From Pseudomonadota bacterium (GTDB taxonomy: Bacteria; Pseudomonadota; Alphaproteobacteria; Rhizobiales; Pleomorphomonadaceae), in NCBI GenBank assembly GCA_023436885.1, contig JAEZHI010000034.1:1-64000 (forward strand): DNA of 64,000 nucleotides, written 5' to 3'. The position numbers were made by a program, and so were the translations under genes. Below are positions 26,242 through 35,500 of the stretch, piece by piece. Position 1 is the stretch's first letter. Each line of letters begins with the position of its first letter. The notes under the pieces were generated by a model. It worked only from the letters and a program-made list of their open reading frames with translations. It was not told where the DNA came from and did not search any database.

Positions 26242-28617
26242 ATGGTTGAATGCGATATGCATATGCTCGTCATTACTGATATGCCGGCTACTACAGATTT
26301 TGAAGGTCTGGGGATGCCGTCAGATAGATTTACGATTTTGCCAATCCACCACGATCTCAGATTTCCAACAGATTCGCCCCACATCGACTATCAGCTGCCA
26401 AATGTCTACGTCTGGCATGAGGACTTCGGGCGCGAAGTACATTTCGACTTGGAAAGGCTTTCCCGTGCCATAGCGTCAGAAATCAAACGAAGTGAAGGTT
26501 ATCTCACCGCCTCACCTCGGGCACTGACGTTCTCACTTCTCGATGGAGCCCTATGGAATTACCTTCTTGTGCGACGCGCGGAGGCCATCCTCAAGCGCGA
26601 TGGATCAATTTCATCGATCGGTTTATTCATAAGGGACAAGGATCTCTCTCGCGTGGCGCACGCCATATTTCGCGCCTTCAAGGACCAATCCTTGGCCGAA
26701 ATAGATTCAGATCTCCGAACTTTCAAGACCATCGAACTATCCAGTATTTCGCGCATTTACAAGTATCGTTGGGTCTTAGCCGCCTTTCTCTTCCTTCCAC
26801 GCGTCTTTAAACGGATATTGAATGCCCCCTATCGGGCCTATTTTATGTCGATTTTGCTTAACACTCGAAAACTACTACGGTACTGGTATGGATACGTGCG
26901 ATCTTTTCCTCCGGCGTTCCGTCTGGCCTTCAGATCCGCCTTTCGTGCCGTAAAATATGTTCTCAAGAATGGGCGGCGAGGATTGCTAGGGATTGGTGGC
27001 CGAAAGGCGGCCACAAGCACCGCAAGACCTTCAAGACGTCCGGAATCGGCCCTATCGTGTATCGCTGATGTGATTAAGCGATGCCAACGGAACGTGCATC
27101 AGCAATACAGGGCCTGTGTGAAATGGTTCCGGGCACAGATCATCTGCCTCACGGCTCCCATCCTCTCGGCCCTATCGTGTCTCGCCGATGTGGTTAAGCG
27201 ATGCCGACGGAATTTGCATCAGCAATACAAGGCCTGTGTGAAATGGTTCCGGGCACAGATCGCCGCAGGAAGAAAATGGCGAAAGGGCCAGCTCAAAGGC
27301 GGATCAGACCTTCGAAGAGAGTTGGAAACCATCACGGCTCCCATCCTCTCCGCAAGCAAATCGGGTGCCGACCCCGCTCTGGTTTGCTGGCTTTGCCGAG
27401 ACAACAATTATTCAACAGCGCTTATCCGCGTGCTTACCGAGATTCTCAAGACGCGGCCCGTCATCCTGATGATAGAAGGCAGCGGTGGCAACATTACGGA
27501 GAGGCTTGCGCTCTTAACTCAGAGCGCACCTAACAAAATTTACACCATCAATTTTGATGATCTCTATCCGATTGCTCGGCGACACGGGAAGGAGATTGTC
27601 GGCCGGTCACTGGACCACCTGAAAGGAGCAATTCATAAAGACTTCTCATTACTCGACCAAGCTTTTCTAAAAAACTTTATGATGAATTTTATTGCGGACA
27701 GTTCCCGAGTACATATCATCGGTGTAGTAAACGAGCTAATGAGGCAACTTTCGACCAGGCCGATGGCGTATGGACTAATGGCATCAGGGCGATCTTCTAT
27801 TTTTGCTGCGTTTGCCGAGTGGCTTGCGTCGAAAGATCGTCCCTCGGTTGATGTGCACATATACTTGGTAGGCAATCACGCACGCCAGATAGCCCCCCCG
27901 ACCACCTATGCAGCTGTAATCGACGATCAACAGGAGCGCGTAGTAACGGGTTTTTGGGGCTGGTCGCCGCAGCGCTGTATCCGAACCGGTTATCTCTGGA
28001 GACAGCCGTCAGTGACCGTGAACGTCGCGAGGGCACAAACAGCGCATACAGTTGTCCTCATATGCACGCAGCCTGGCGACACCGATATGGTGAAGCACTT
28101 TTTCTTGGATGTTGTCTCCACGCTCGCCCCACTGGAGAAGGCAACAATCTGGTTGAAGCTTCATCCGGCAGAAACAGAAGTCATACTCAGGTTCTACACT
28201 GAGACCCTTGGTCGTCTGGTCGGTAAGGATCGGGTACGGATCTTTGGCGGCAGAGATCATCTAGCCGAGCTGCTGCCCGGAGCCGACGTTGTGGTAACCC
28301 GAACCAGCAATGCCGGTATAGAAGCTGCGCTGATGGGAAAACCAACGGTGCGGTATCTTGCATACGACAAGTACGATATGACCGTCGAACGTTCCGTGGC
28401 ATACGCCAGAACCGTATGGACGCGGGACGAGCTCGGTGGCTGTTTGTCAGAGCTGGTGACCTGCCCCGAAGCCAGGAAAAGCCAGATCAACGAGCAAGCG
28501 ACCTATCTGAAGGCCAACCCCGCTCAAGCAGCCGCAGATGGACCTGCTCGACTCGTATCATTCTTGGAATCGGAAATCCTAGTCTCCGCAGGAGACCGCC
28601 TTAGCGCGCTGTCCTGA
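26242..28617 (+). CDS. Putative GT-B-like capsule glycosyltransferase with internal repeat
   Basis: A 791-residue protein I cannot assign to a named family with certainty. Residues about 595-790 resemble the C-terminal half of GT-B capsule transferases (WLKLHPAETEV, then GADVVVTRTSNAGIEAALMGKPTVRY). These are like the nucleotide-sugar side of polysialyl- or CDP-glycerol-type transferases. Residues about 265-345 are basic and contain a 40-residue duplication (ALSCxADVxKRC...ACVKWFRAQI twice). The N-terminal 200 residues are unknown. The start is the first ATG; GAGG lies 12 bases upstream, so a start five codons later is possible. It is at the left end of the island, followed by an SGNH-like gene. 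Confidence 0.6.
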   Translation: MVECDMHMLVITDMPATTDFEGLGMPSDRFTILPIHHDLRFPTDSPHIDYQLPNVYVWHEDFGREVHFDLERLSRAIASEIKRSEGYLTASPRALTFSLLDGALWNYLLVRRAEAILKRDGSISSIGLFIRDKDLSRVAHAIFRAFKDQSLAEIDSDLRTFKTIELSSISRIYKYRWVLAAFLFLPRVFKRILNAPYRAYFMSILLNTRKLLRYWYGYVRSFPPAFRLAFRSAFRAVKYVLKNGRRGLLGIGGRKAATSTARPSRRPESALSCIADVIKRCQRNVHQQYRACVKWFRAQIICLTAPILSALSCLADVVKRCRRNLHQQYKACVKWFRAQIAAGRKWRKGQLKGGSDLRRELETITAPILSASKSGADPALVCWLCRDNNYSTALIRVLTEILKTRPVILMIEGSGGNITERLALLTQSAPNKIYTINFDDLYPIARRHGKEIVGRSLDHLKGAIHKDFSLLDQAFLKNFMMNFIADSSRVHIIGVVNELMRQLSTRPMAYGLMASGRSSIFAAFAEWLASKDRPSVDVHIYLVGNHARQIAPPTTYAAVIDDQQERVVTGFWGWSPQRCIRTGYLWRQPSVTVNVARAQTAHTVVLICTQPGDTDMVKHFFLDVVSTLAPLEKATIWLKLHPAETEVILRFYTETLGRLVGKDRVRIFGGRDHLAELLPGADVVVTRTSNAGIEAALMGKPTVRYLAYDKYDMTVERSVAYARTVWTRDELGGCLSELVTCPEARKSQINEQATYLKANPAQAAADGPARLVSFLESEILVSAGDRLSALS
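27046..27261 (+). repeat. In-frame tandem duplication, 120-bp period
   Basis: Bases 27046-27141 and 27166-27261 are near-identical, differing at about ten positions. The period is 120 bases (40 codons), so the frame is kept. A third partial element, TCACGGCTCCCATCCTCTC, occurs at 27149-27167 and again at 27332-27350. Confidence 0.9.
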
Positions 28618-28682
28618 AGTATGGACGACTTTCCTGACTGCTGAGCAATGACAATACTGCAGTTCGCTCATGGGGCAAATCG

Positions 28683-30098
28683 ATGATGGGAAACCAGACC
28701 GGGGGGGCAGACTACGTTGAAAACGGAGAAGCTCCCTCGCCGGAACCAGTCCGTCTCGACCAATGGGTAGAAGGAATACTTGCGCTGTGGCGCGATGGGC
28801 GAAACGAGGATGGATTGACGATGGCCCGCAGCGCCGCAGAAGACCCTCGCCTTTCCGCATCCGAGTTACTGACGCTCTACGATCGTTTGGTCTCAGACGG
28901 GGCATTCCATTGCATCGATCCGGTCCTACACCGAATAATGGCAGACCGCCCCCATGATTTCGAACGAATCGGCTGCGGTCTGCGAGGCCTCAGAGAGGTA
29001 GGACAAGCTCAACGAGCAATCACCCTGTCTGCTGAGTTCGGTCGTCTTCGCCCCGACCCACGTTACGCAGATCATTTCGTGGGGCCGCTTGCGCATATGT
29101 CCGCGTATTACGACGGAGGCGTCAGTAGGGGCGTGCTTCCCTTCCAAATGTTGATGCCTGCTGCCAATGTAACCTCAAACGTCGTTCGAACCGATCGACT
29201 CGGCTATCGGTTCACCAAGCTAAAGAACGGCAAGAGCTTCGCGCCCGGCCACGATCCGCATCGGATCGGGAACTCAGCACTAATAGGGAATTCAACAGTA
29301 TTTGGAGTCGGGGCAACATCGGATGGTACAACCCTTAGCTCTCTGATGTCCGGCGAGGAATTTCGGTTCTACAATTATGGATTGAGGGCGGCTGCGCTCA
29401 TGCAGAACTTGGTCGGCTTTTCAGCGACCCTTTGCAATCTCCCAAAGCTGCGAGAAATAGTTGTCGTTGGAGGATGGATTGAGTTCGCAGCCGCGCACTT
29501 TATCAAGATCCTTCCCCGCAATTTTGGGTGCTACTTCGGTTGGTCTCGGGTGGATGCGCAGCTCAACCCCATGCTGCACAATCTTCCTGCGGCCGATTGG
29601 CCGTCAATGACCGCGCCACACTTCGCCAATCCCGACCTCAATGCGGAGGCCCGAGTTGAGCTTGCCATCGGGCATGTTACGGCGATGATTGCCGCCTTCG
29701 CTGCCTTAAGCAGAGGCAGCGGCGCGAACTTCACCTTCGTACTTCAGCCGATTGCAGAATGGATAAATCGTTCAGTGCCGAAGCCGGAGGCTGACTGCGC
29801 GCGCGTACTGCTCGATGCGCCAGAACAACAAACCGATCTCCAACAGTTCAGCCTGCAGCACCACACTCGCTTTGCCAAACAAATCCGAAAAAGCTGTAGA
29901 CGTCTTGGTGTTTCGTTCATCGACGCCAACGAACTTCTCTCGGCATCTCCTCACCGCAACGAGTGGCTGTTCGCTGGGCGGGCACATTTGACGGATCAGG
30001 GTGGACATGTGCTGGCCGAGATGCTTGATCGCGCATGCCTCACCGAACGCCGCCCGCTCGGCCCATGGTCGAGGCTGCTGAAGGGGCTATCGGGGTAG
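28683..30098 (+). CDS. SGNH/GDSL-like hydrolase with helical N-terminal region
   Basis: A 471-residue protein. Residues about 25-130 look like TPR-type helices. From about 200, IGNSTVFGVGATSDGTTL resembles SGNH block I, with Ser204 in the nucleophile place. The late AGRAHLTDQGGHVLAEML resembles block V, with its His, but the Asp three before the His is Gly. Proteins of this class often add or remove acyl groups on polysaccharides. A run of seven G (28701-28707) lies within the first eight codons. The start could be either of two adjacent ATGs. It follows the putative glycosyltransferase by 65 bases. Confidence 0.6.
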   Translation: MMGNQTGGADYVENGEAPSPEPVRLDQWVEGILALWRDGRNEDGLTMARSAAEDPRLSASELLTLYDRLVSDGAFHCIDPVLHRIMADRPHDFERIGCGLRGLREVGQAQRAITLSAEFGRLRPDPRYADHFVGPLAHMSAYYDGGVSRGVLPFQMLMPAANVTSNVVRTDRLGYRFTKLKNGKSFAPGHDPHRIGNSALIGNSTVFGVGATSDGTTLSSLMSGEEFRFYNYGLRAAALMQNLVGFSATLCNLPKLREIVVVGGWIEFAAAHFIKILPRNFGCYFGWSRVDAQLNPMLHNLPAADWPSMTAPHFANPDLNAEARVELAIGHVTAMIAAFAALSRGSGANFTFVLQPIAEWINRSVPKPEADCARVLLDAPEQQTDLQQFSLQHHTRFAKQIRKSCRRLGVSFIDANELLSASPHRNEWLFAGRAHLTDQGGHVLAEMLDRACLTERRPLGPWSRLLKGLSG

Positions 30099-30307
30099 TA
30101 CGAAGAGGACCCACGCGGATACCCCGATGAAAAGCGGAACGCGATCGTAGTCGTCGACCGGTGATCCCGCCTTGCCCTCGGTCTACTGAACATCGCAGCG
30201 GTTCCCGTGGCCCATCCGTTAACTGCAAGCCGACGCCCGCTATGCTCCGACTAGGGCACGATCCCTTGTGGCGGACACAATCATGCCAACCGAGTGGGCA
30301 AAGCCCA

Positions 30308-31096
30308 TCAATCGGGTTTGCTAGACACGTGGAATCTCAGTCCCTTAGCTCCGAGTCGACGAATGAACTCCGGACTGAAGACGGACAATCGAGCCAGCCA
30401 GTAGAGGAAGAAAGGAAAGCCGGATAAGGCTCGGTCTGCCCGCATAGCCTTCAGAATCTTGGTTGCGGCGATATGTGGCGCGACCTCATGCGGCCGGTTG
30501 CCCTTGTGTATCCCCCCCATGGCCGTATCCACATAACCTGGGCATGCAATCGTCACCTTCAGTCCTTCGCCCCTGACAGCCTCACGCAAGGCCAGACCAA
30601 AGGCCACCATGCCGGCTTTGGAGGCCGAATAGGCCGGAGCATCTGCAATCGGGCTCAAGGCGGCCAGCGACGAGACGAGCGCAATCTCGCCGTTACGTCG
30701 CGCCAACATACCGGGCAACAGTCGATAGACGAGATCGACAGTCGCGTTCAGGTTAGTGTCGAGGACGGTTGCGGCTGCTTGCGGCGTTTCGACAACTGCC
30801 TCGGCCCGGCGTCCATCCAGGATGCCGGCGCAAGCAATGAGACGATGGATGGTCATGGTAGCCTGCAGCGAATCAACGATGGAGAAGAGCGCCACCCTTT
30901 CCGTAAGGTCGGCAACAACGACCGTTACCTCGGCGCCCTTGTCTCGACACCTTTGCGCAATGTTTTCAATACGCTCGCGATTCCGGCCAACAAGAATGAG
31001 CTTGTCGCCATCTCCGCTACTTGCCAGCTCCAAGGCTATGGCAGCGCCGATGCCGCTCGACGCTCCGGTTATCATCGTCGCGTCGCCCGACGGCAT
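30308..31096 (-). CDS. rkpH: RkpH-like short-chain dehydrogenase
   Basis: A 262-residue SDR with TGASSGIGAAIA at 10-21, the catalytic Ser in ALVSSLAAL and YSASKAGM (Tyr156, Lys160). A hydrophobic FFLYWLARLSVF stretch near the C-terminus may touch the membrane. Downstream of rkpA and rkpG homologues, it corresponds to RkpH of the rhizobial K-antigen rkp-1 region. That protein is thought to reduce the keto group of the condensed lipid product. A G7 run (30512-30518, C on the plus strand) lies in the coding frame. The rkp name rests on order and family, not on alignment. Confidence 0.75.
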   Translation of the reverse strand: MPSGDATMITGASSGIGAAIALELASSGDGDKLILVGRNRERIENIAQRCRDKGAEVTVVVADLTERVALFSIVDSLQATMTIHRLIACAGILDGRRAEAVVETPQAAATVLDTNLNATVDLVYRLLPGMLARRNGEIALVSSLAALSPIADAPAYSASKAGMVAFGLALREAVRGEGLKVTIACPGYVDTAMGGIHKGNRPHEVAPHIAATKILKAMRADRALSGFPFFLYWLARLSVFSPEFIRRLGAKGLRFHVSSKPD

Positions 31097-31128
31097 GGCC
31101 CCCTCCCCTCAATGTTTTCTTTCGAAGG

Positions 31129-32499
31129 TCAAAACAGAAGACCAGCAGCAGCCGATACCGATACCCCCTCAGCTACCAGCTGTTGTAGCTCACGCGCGGT
31201 AACGTCCACCGCCGCGTCAACATCGTCGAAGGTGTGACGGGAAGAAATAAAGAAACGCAGACGGGCCGACTTTTCCGGTACGCCGGGCGGGATAATGGGC
31301 GCCGCGTTAATGCCTTGACTCAGAAGACGTTCATGCAGAGTCACAGTCCGCAAACTGTCACCAACGATGACAGGCGTGATTGCAGTGCCCCAGCTCTCAC
31401 CGACGTCAAGTCCAGCAGCGGTGGCGCGTTCAAAGAAACGCCGGCCATTGGCCTGCAGTGTGGTTACCCGCTCCGGCTCGGCGCGCAGGATCTCCAGCGC
31501 CTTGAGGGAGGCCATGCTGGCTGTCACTGGCAACCCCACCGAGTAAACCATGCCCGGCGCCGTGTACTTCAGATATTCGATCAGGACTGCTGAGCCGGCG
31601 ATATAGCCACCGCAACTGACCAGCGTCTTGGAGAGCGTGCCCATCCAGATATCGACCGCCGAAGGGTCGACCCCCTGATGCTCGGCGATGCCCTTTCCGG
31701 TGCGGCCGAGTACGCCGAGCGAATGGGCCTCGTCGACCATTAGCCAGGCGCCCCAGCGAGACTTGATCTCGACAAGGCGCGCAAGATCCGGTCCGTCCCC
31801 ATCCATGGAGAACATGCCTTCCGTCACGATCAGACAGCGTTCGTAACGACTGCGCGTCTGCGCCAGCATCTTCTCCAGCGCATCGAGATCGTTGTGCGGA
31901 AAGGGACGTCGCAACGCCCCGGAATGCTCGGCGCCGACGACAATGCTATTATGGGCCAAGGCGTCATGGAGGATGAGATCCTTCGCCCCGACCAGCGTTG
32001 GGATCGTGGTGACGTTCGTCGCATGGCCGCTGACGAAAACCAGCGCCGCCTCTGTGCCGTAAACGTCGGCGAGAGCTGCCTCGAGCTCAAGCGTGATGGG
32101 ACGCTCCCCGGCGGTGAGGCGACTTGCAGAAACGCTCGTTCCCCAGTCGCGCGCGGCGGCCGCGACGGCATCGACGATACGCGGGTCCCCGTTCAGGCCG
32201 ACGTAGTCGTAGGACGCGAAATTGATCACCTTCCGCCCGTCAATTACGCTGTGCGCCCCAGCCATCGCGCTGTGCTCGCGATAGAATGGCTGACCGAGCC
32301 CCAGCTTCTCTCCGGCTCGGCGTTGCATCTCGATCATGCGATAGCCAGGCAGCGTCCTGAAATCGGTATCCCATTTCGGCGCAACCACCGCGGCAACGGA
32401 GGCCGTCTTTCTGCGCACGGTATTGGCAATTGCCCCGATCAAGCTCTCCCGTTCCTCGGGACGCAGACGCCCCCGATTGCTGTCCTCTGGCTGATTCAT
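31129..32499 (-). CDS. rkpG: RkpG-like alpha-oxoamine synthase
   Basis: A 456-residue fold-type I PLP enzyme of the alpha-oxoamine synthase group (8-amino-7-oxononanoate, 5-aminolevulinate and serine palmitoyltransferase). It shows SGHATNVTTI, VDEAHSLGVLGRTGKGI and the Schiff-base Lys291 in MGTLSKTLVSCGGY. The ATG complementary to 32497-32499 is chosen because the longer frame overlaps the rkpA end. Such enzymes condense an acyl thioester with an amino acid. Directly after an rkpA-type synthase, it probably uses the ACP-bound acyl chain to form the lipid used in capsule synthesis. Confidence 0.82.
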   Translation of the reverse strand: MNQPEDSNRGRLRPEERESLIGAIANTVRRKTASVAAVVAPKWDTDFRTLPGYRMIEMQRRAGEKLGLGQPFYREHSAMAGAHSVIDGRKVINFASYDYVGLNGDPRIVDAVAAAARDWGTSVSASRLTAGERPITLELEAALADVYGTEAALVFVSGHATNVTTIPTLVGAKDLILHDALAHNSIVVGAEHSGALRRPFPHNDLDALEKMLAQTRSRYERCLIVTEGMFSMDGDGPDLARLVEIKSRWGAWLMVDEAHSLGVLGRTGKGIAEHQGVDPSAVDIWMGTLSKTLVSCGGYIAGSAVLIEYLKYTAPGMVYSVGLPVTASMASLKALEILRAEPERVTTLQANGRRFFERATAAGLDVGESWGTAITPVIVGDSLRTVTLHERLLSQGINAAPIIPPGVPEKSARLRFFISSRHTFDDVDAAVDVTARELQQLVAEGVSVSAAAGLLF

Positions 32500-32518
32500 C
32501 GCTTTTCCATCTCGAAAG

Positions 32519-35500
32519 TCAGCCCATCGTGGGCGCAACGGAGTCCGGCAGAGAGGCCGCCTCCCCGCCGTGCGCGTGATAGAGGGACAGTTCGACGCGA
32601 TCCGTCGGCGTCTCATCGGCTGTTCCCTCACGCATGTCTTTTAGCATGCGGAGAGAAAGCTCATGAAGGTTTCTCACCGAGGTTATCGCCACCAGCGGAA
32701 GCTCCACGCCGACGCGGTTTTCCACACTCATGCGCAGTTCAAGCGCCATCAGCGAGTCGAGCCCCAGTTCGTCGAGCGGGCGAGTGACGTCGATTTCCGA
32801 TGGATGCTGCCGTAGAATCTTTGTGACCTCGTCGACAATCAACTCCAGAAGGAAGCGCTGCGCATCCTCATCGGACTTCTCGGCGACCACCTTGCGAACA
32901 TCGACATCTGCGACCCGTGCGCTAGTGCGGCTTGTCTCGCGCAGCGCGCCGAACGCCGGCGTGTTCAGGGTTGGCAGACTCATCATGCCGCCGCCGCCGA
33001 ACCGCCTAGTATAGTAAATGACCGGATCGGCCAAGGTGTTGACCGACGAGAGGAGTTTTCCGAGGCCCTCGAGTGCCTCGGCGGCTTTGAGCCCAGTTCC
33101 GCCGATCATGCTTTCGAGAAGTCGCGCCGTGGCGGTATTGCGCGCCAGCTCGCCCACATCCGCAATGTTTCCCCAACCGATCGAGAGCGCAGGTAAACCT
33201 TGGGCACGCCGCGCTCGGGCAAGACCGTTCAGATAACCGTTAGCAGCGGCATAGGCGGACTGACCCGGATTTCCGAACAAAGCAGAGACCGAAGAAAAGA
33301 GTACGAATGTCTCAACCGGTTGATTGCGCGTCGCCAGGTCGAGATTTTGGGCGCCCAAAACCTTGGGCGCCAGCACCTTCTCGATCCTGGAAACATCGAG
33401 GCCGGAAGCAAAGCCATCATCGAGAACCATCGCGGTGTGAAAGACGCCTGTGATCGGGCCGATCTCTGAGGCAACGCTCTTCACGAACAGATCGGTGGCC
33501 TGACGATCGCTTACGTCCAGGGTTCGCACGTTTAACTCCACGCCGCCAGCACGGAGTGCATCTGCCTTTTCAAGGCAATCGTCTGACAAGACGCCACGAC
33601 GCGACGCCACGACGATTTTGCGTGCACCGAGTCTCGCCAGCCATTCCGCGGTTGCAAATCCAAAGCCGCCGGTGCCTCCGACGATCATTTGGACTCCATC
33701 ACCCGGCCGATAGACATTTGTCTCGGTCCCTTCTGGCTCATCAGGAGCTTGCCCCACTTTGGGACCTGCAACGATGATCTTTCCGACATGGCCGGCGCTC
33801 TGCATCAGGCGGAAGGCGGCACTGATGTCATCGGCGGCAAACACCCTGCAGGGCAATGGGCCATATCTGCCCGTGGATAGTCCCTCGGCCAAGTGAGACA
33901 GGCCTTCAGCCAGAACCCCGGGTGCATGGGCAAACAGCTGATCTACATCCACCCCGTAGTAACTAAGGTTGCGACGGAACGGACGCAAGCCAATCTCGGT
34001 ATTCGCGACATAGTCGCGCTTGCCAAGCTCGACGAACCGTCCAAAGGGCTTCAGCGTTTGCAAGCTGGCCGCCATCGCCTCGCCAAAGAGGCTGTTGAGC
34101 ACGACATCAACGCCGCCATATTGCTTGTGGATGTTCTCCGCGAAGCTGAGGCTGCGAGAATCGAAGACGGCCTCCGCCCCGAAGAGCCTCGCCAGCGCGT
34201 CCTTGTCGGCCGTGGAAACCGTGCCTATCGCGCGAGCGCCGATGGCACGAGCGATCTGCAACGCTGCCAGACCGACACCTCCCGCAGCGCCATGAATCAA
34301 CACCGTTTCGCCCGGCTTCAGCCGCGCCTGTTCAATGAGAGCATACCATGCCGTGAGATAGGCGACTGGCAGTCCGGCAGCGGCGAGAACATCGATGCCA
34401 TCCGGAATGAGGTGGAAACCGGACGCCGGCGCCGTGGTATGGCTGGCGAAAGTGTTCGGCGCAACGCCGAACACGAGGTCGCCAGGCTGCAATCCGGTAA
34501 CCGCCTTGCCAGTCCTCACCACACGGCCAGAGCATTCGAAGCCGAGCGAGCCATCGGTCGCCCCACCTTCCAGCACGTCCTCGTCGAGAAGGCCGGTTCC
34601 TAGCATCAAGTCTCGGAAATTCAGTCCCGCTCCGATGACTTCCACCTCGATCTCGTCGGCTTCCGGCGCACGGCGCGACGCAGACACCCAGTGCATGCCG
34701 GCAATCGAGGTGTTGCGAGGATCGGAAAGTATCAGCGCGTCGGCTTGCGGCGTACCCGGCAAATCCGTGGAAGCAAGAACTCGAACGACTGAGCGCCCTT
34801 TCGGCCCGACCTGAATTTCGTGTTCGGCGCCTGGCTTGGCCAAAATGTCGATGAGATGCGCGGCGGCATCCTGAACGGTCAACTCCGAGGATAGATCAAC
34901 GAGACGAATATCCCGTTCTGGGTACTCGTTCATCAACGCGAGTGCGCTCGACCATATCGCCTCGGCAAAGGGCTCGACGGGGGGCTGAAACGCGTCGCGC
35001 ACCACAAGCCACAGTCTTTGGCGACAATCCGGCCTTTTCAGCTCCTGGATGACCCTAAGCAGCCCACCACTGATAGCCTGGAGAGGAGCGCCCTGTTCAC
35101 GGTCGAACAGGAACAACAAATTTTCACAAGCGTCACTTTCGGAGCCCGAGCTATCGGGAAGAGCCCTTTCGAGTTGAAGGCGCAATGCATCGGTTTCGGC
35201 GCTTTCCGAGAAGACAACTCCCGAGCGACCGACCGCTATGTCGCTGGTTGAGTCTTCCAGGGGGCGAACCAGAATGACCGGCGTATCGTCGGTAGCGTCC
35301 GGTCTTTCGGCCACCGGCTCGAAACCGGCAGCCTCAAGCAGCTCCGGAACCATCGCGAGCTGGTCCACTTGTCCAACCGGCATGCCGGCTGACGAGGCAA
35401 ACCAGTCTTCCGCGGAACCCAGATAAAAGTCGAACAGGGGGTCTGGCGCCGGTCGACACAGCGCCAGGAGTCCTGATTTTGACACGAGCGGGCTCAACGA

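Noticed and set aside
30089..30128. A 9-bp inverted repeat at the end of the SGNH-like gene
   Set aside because: The loop of 22 bases and lack of a T-run make it a weak terminator candidate.
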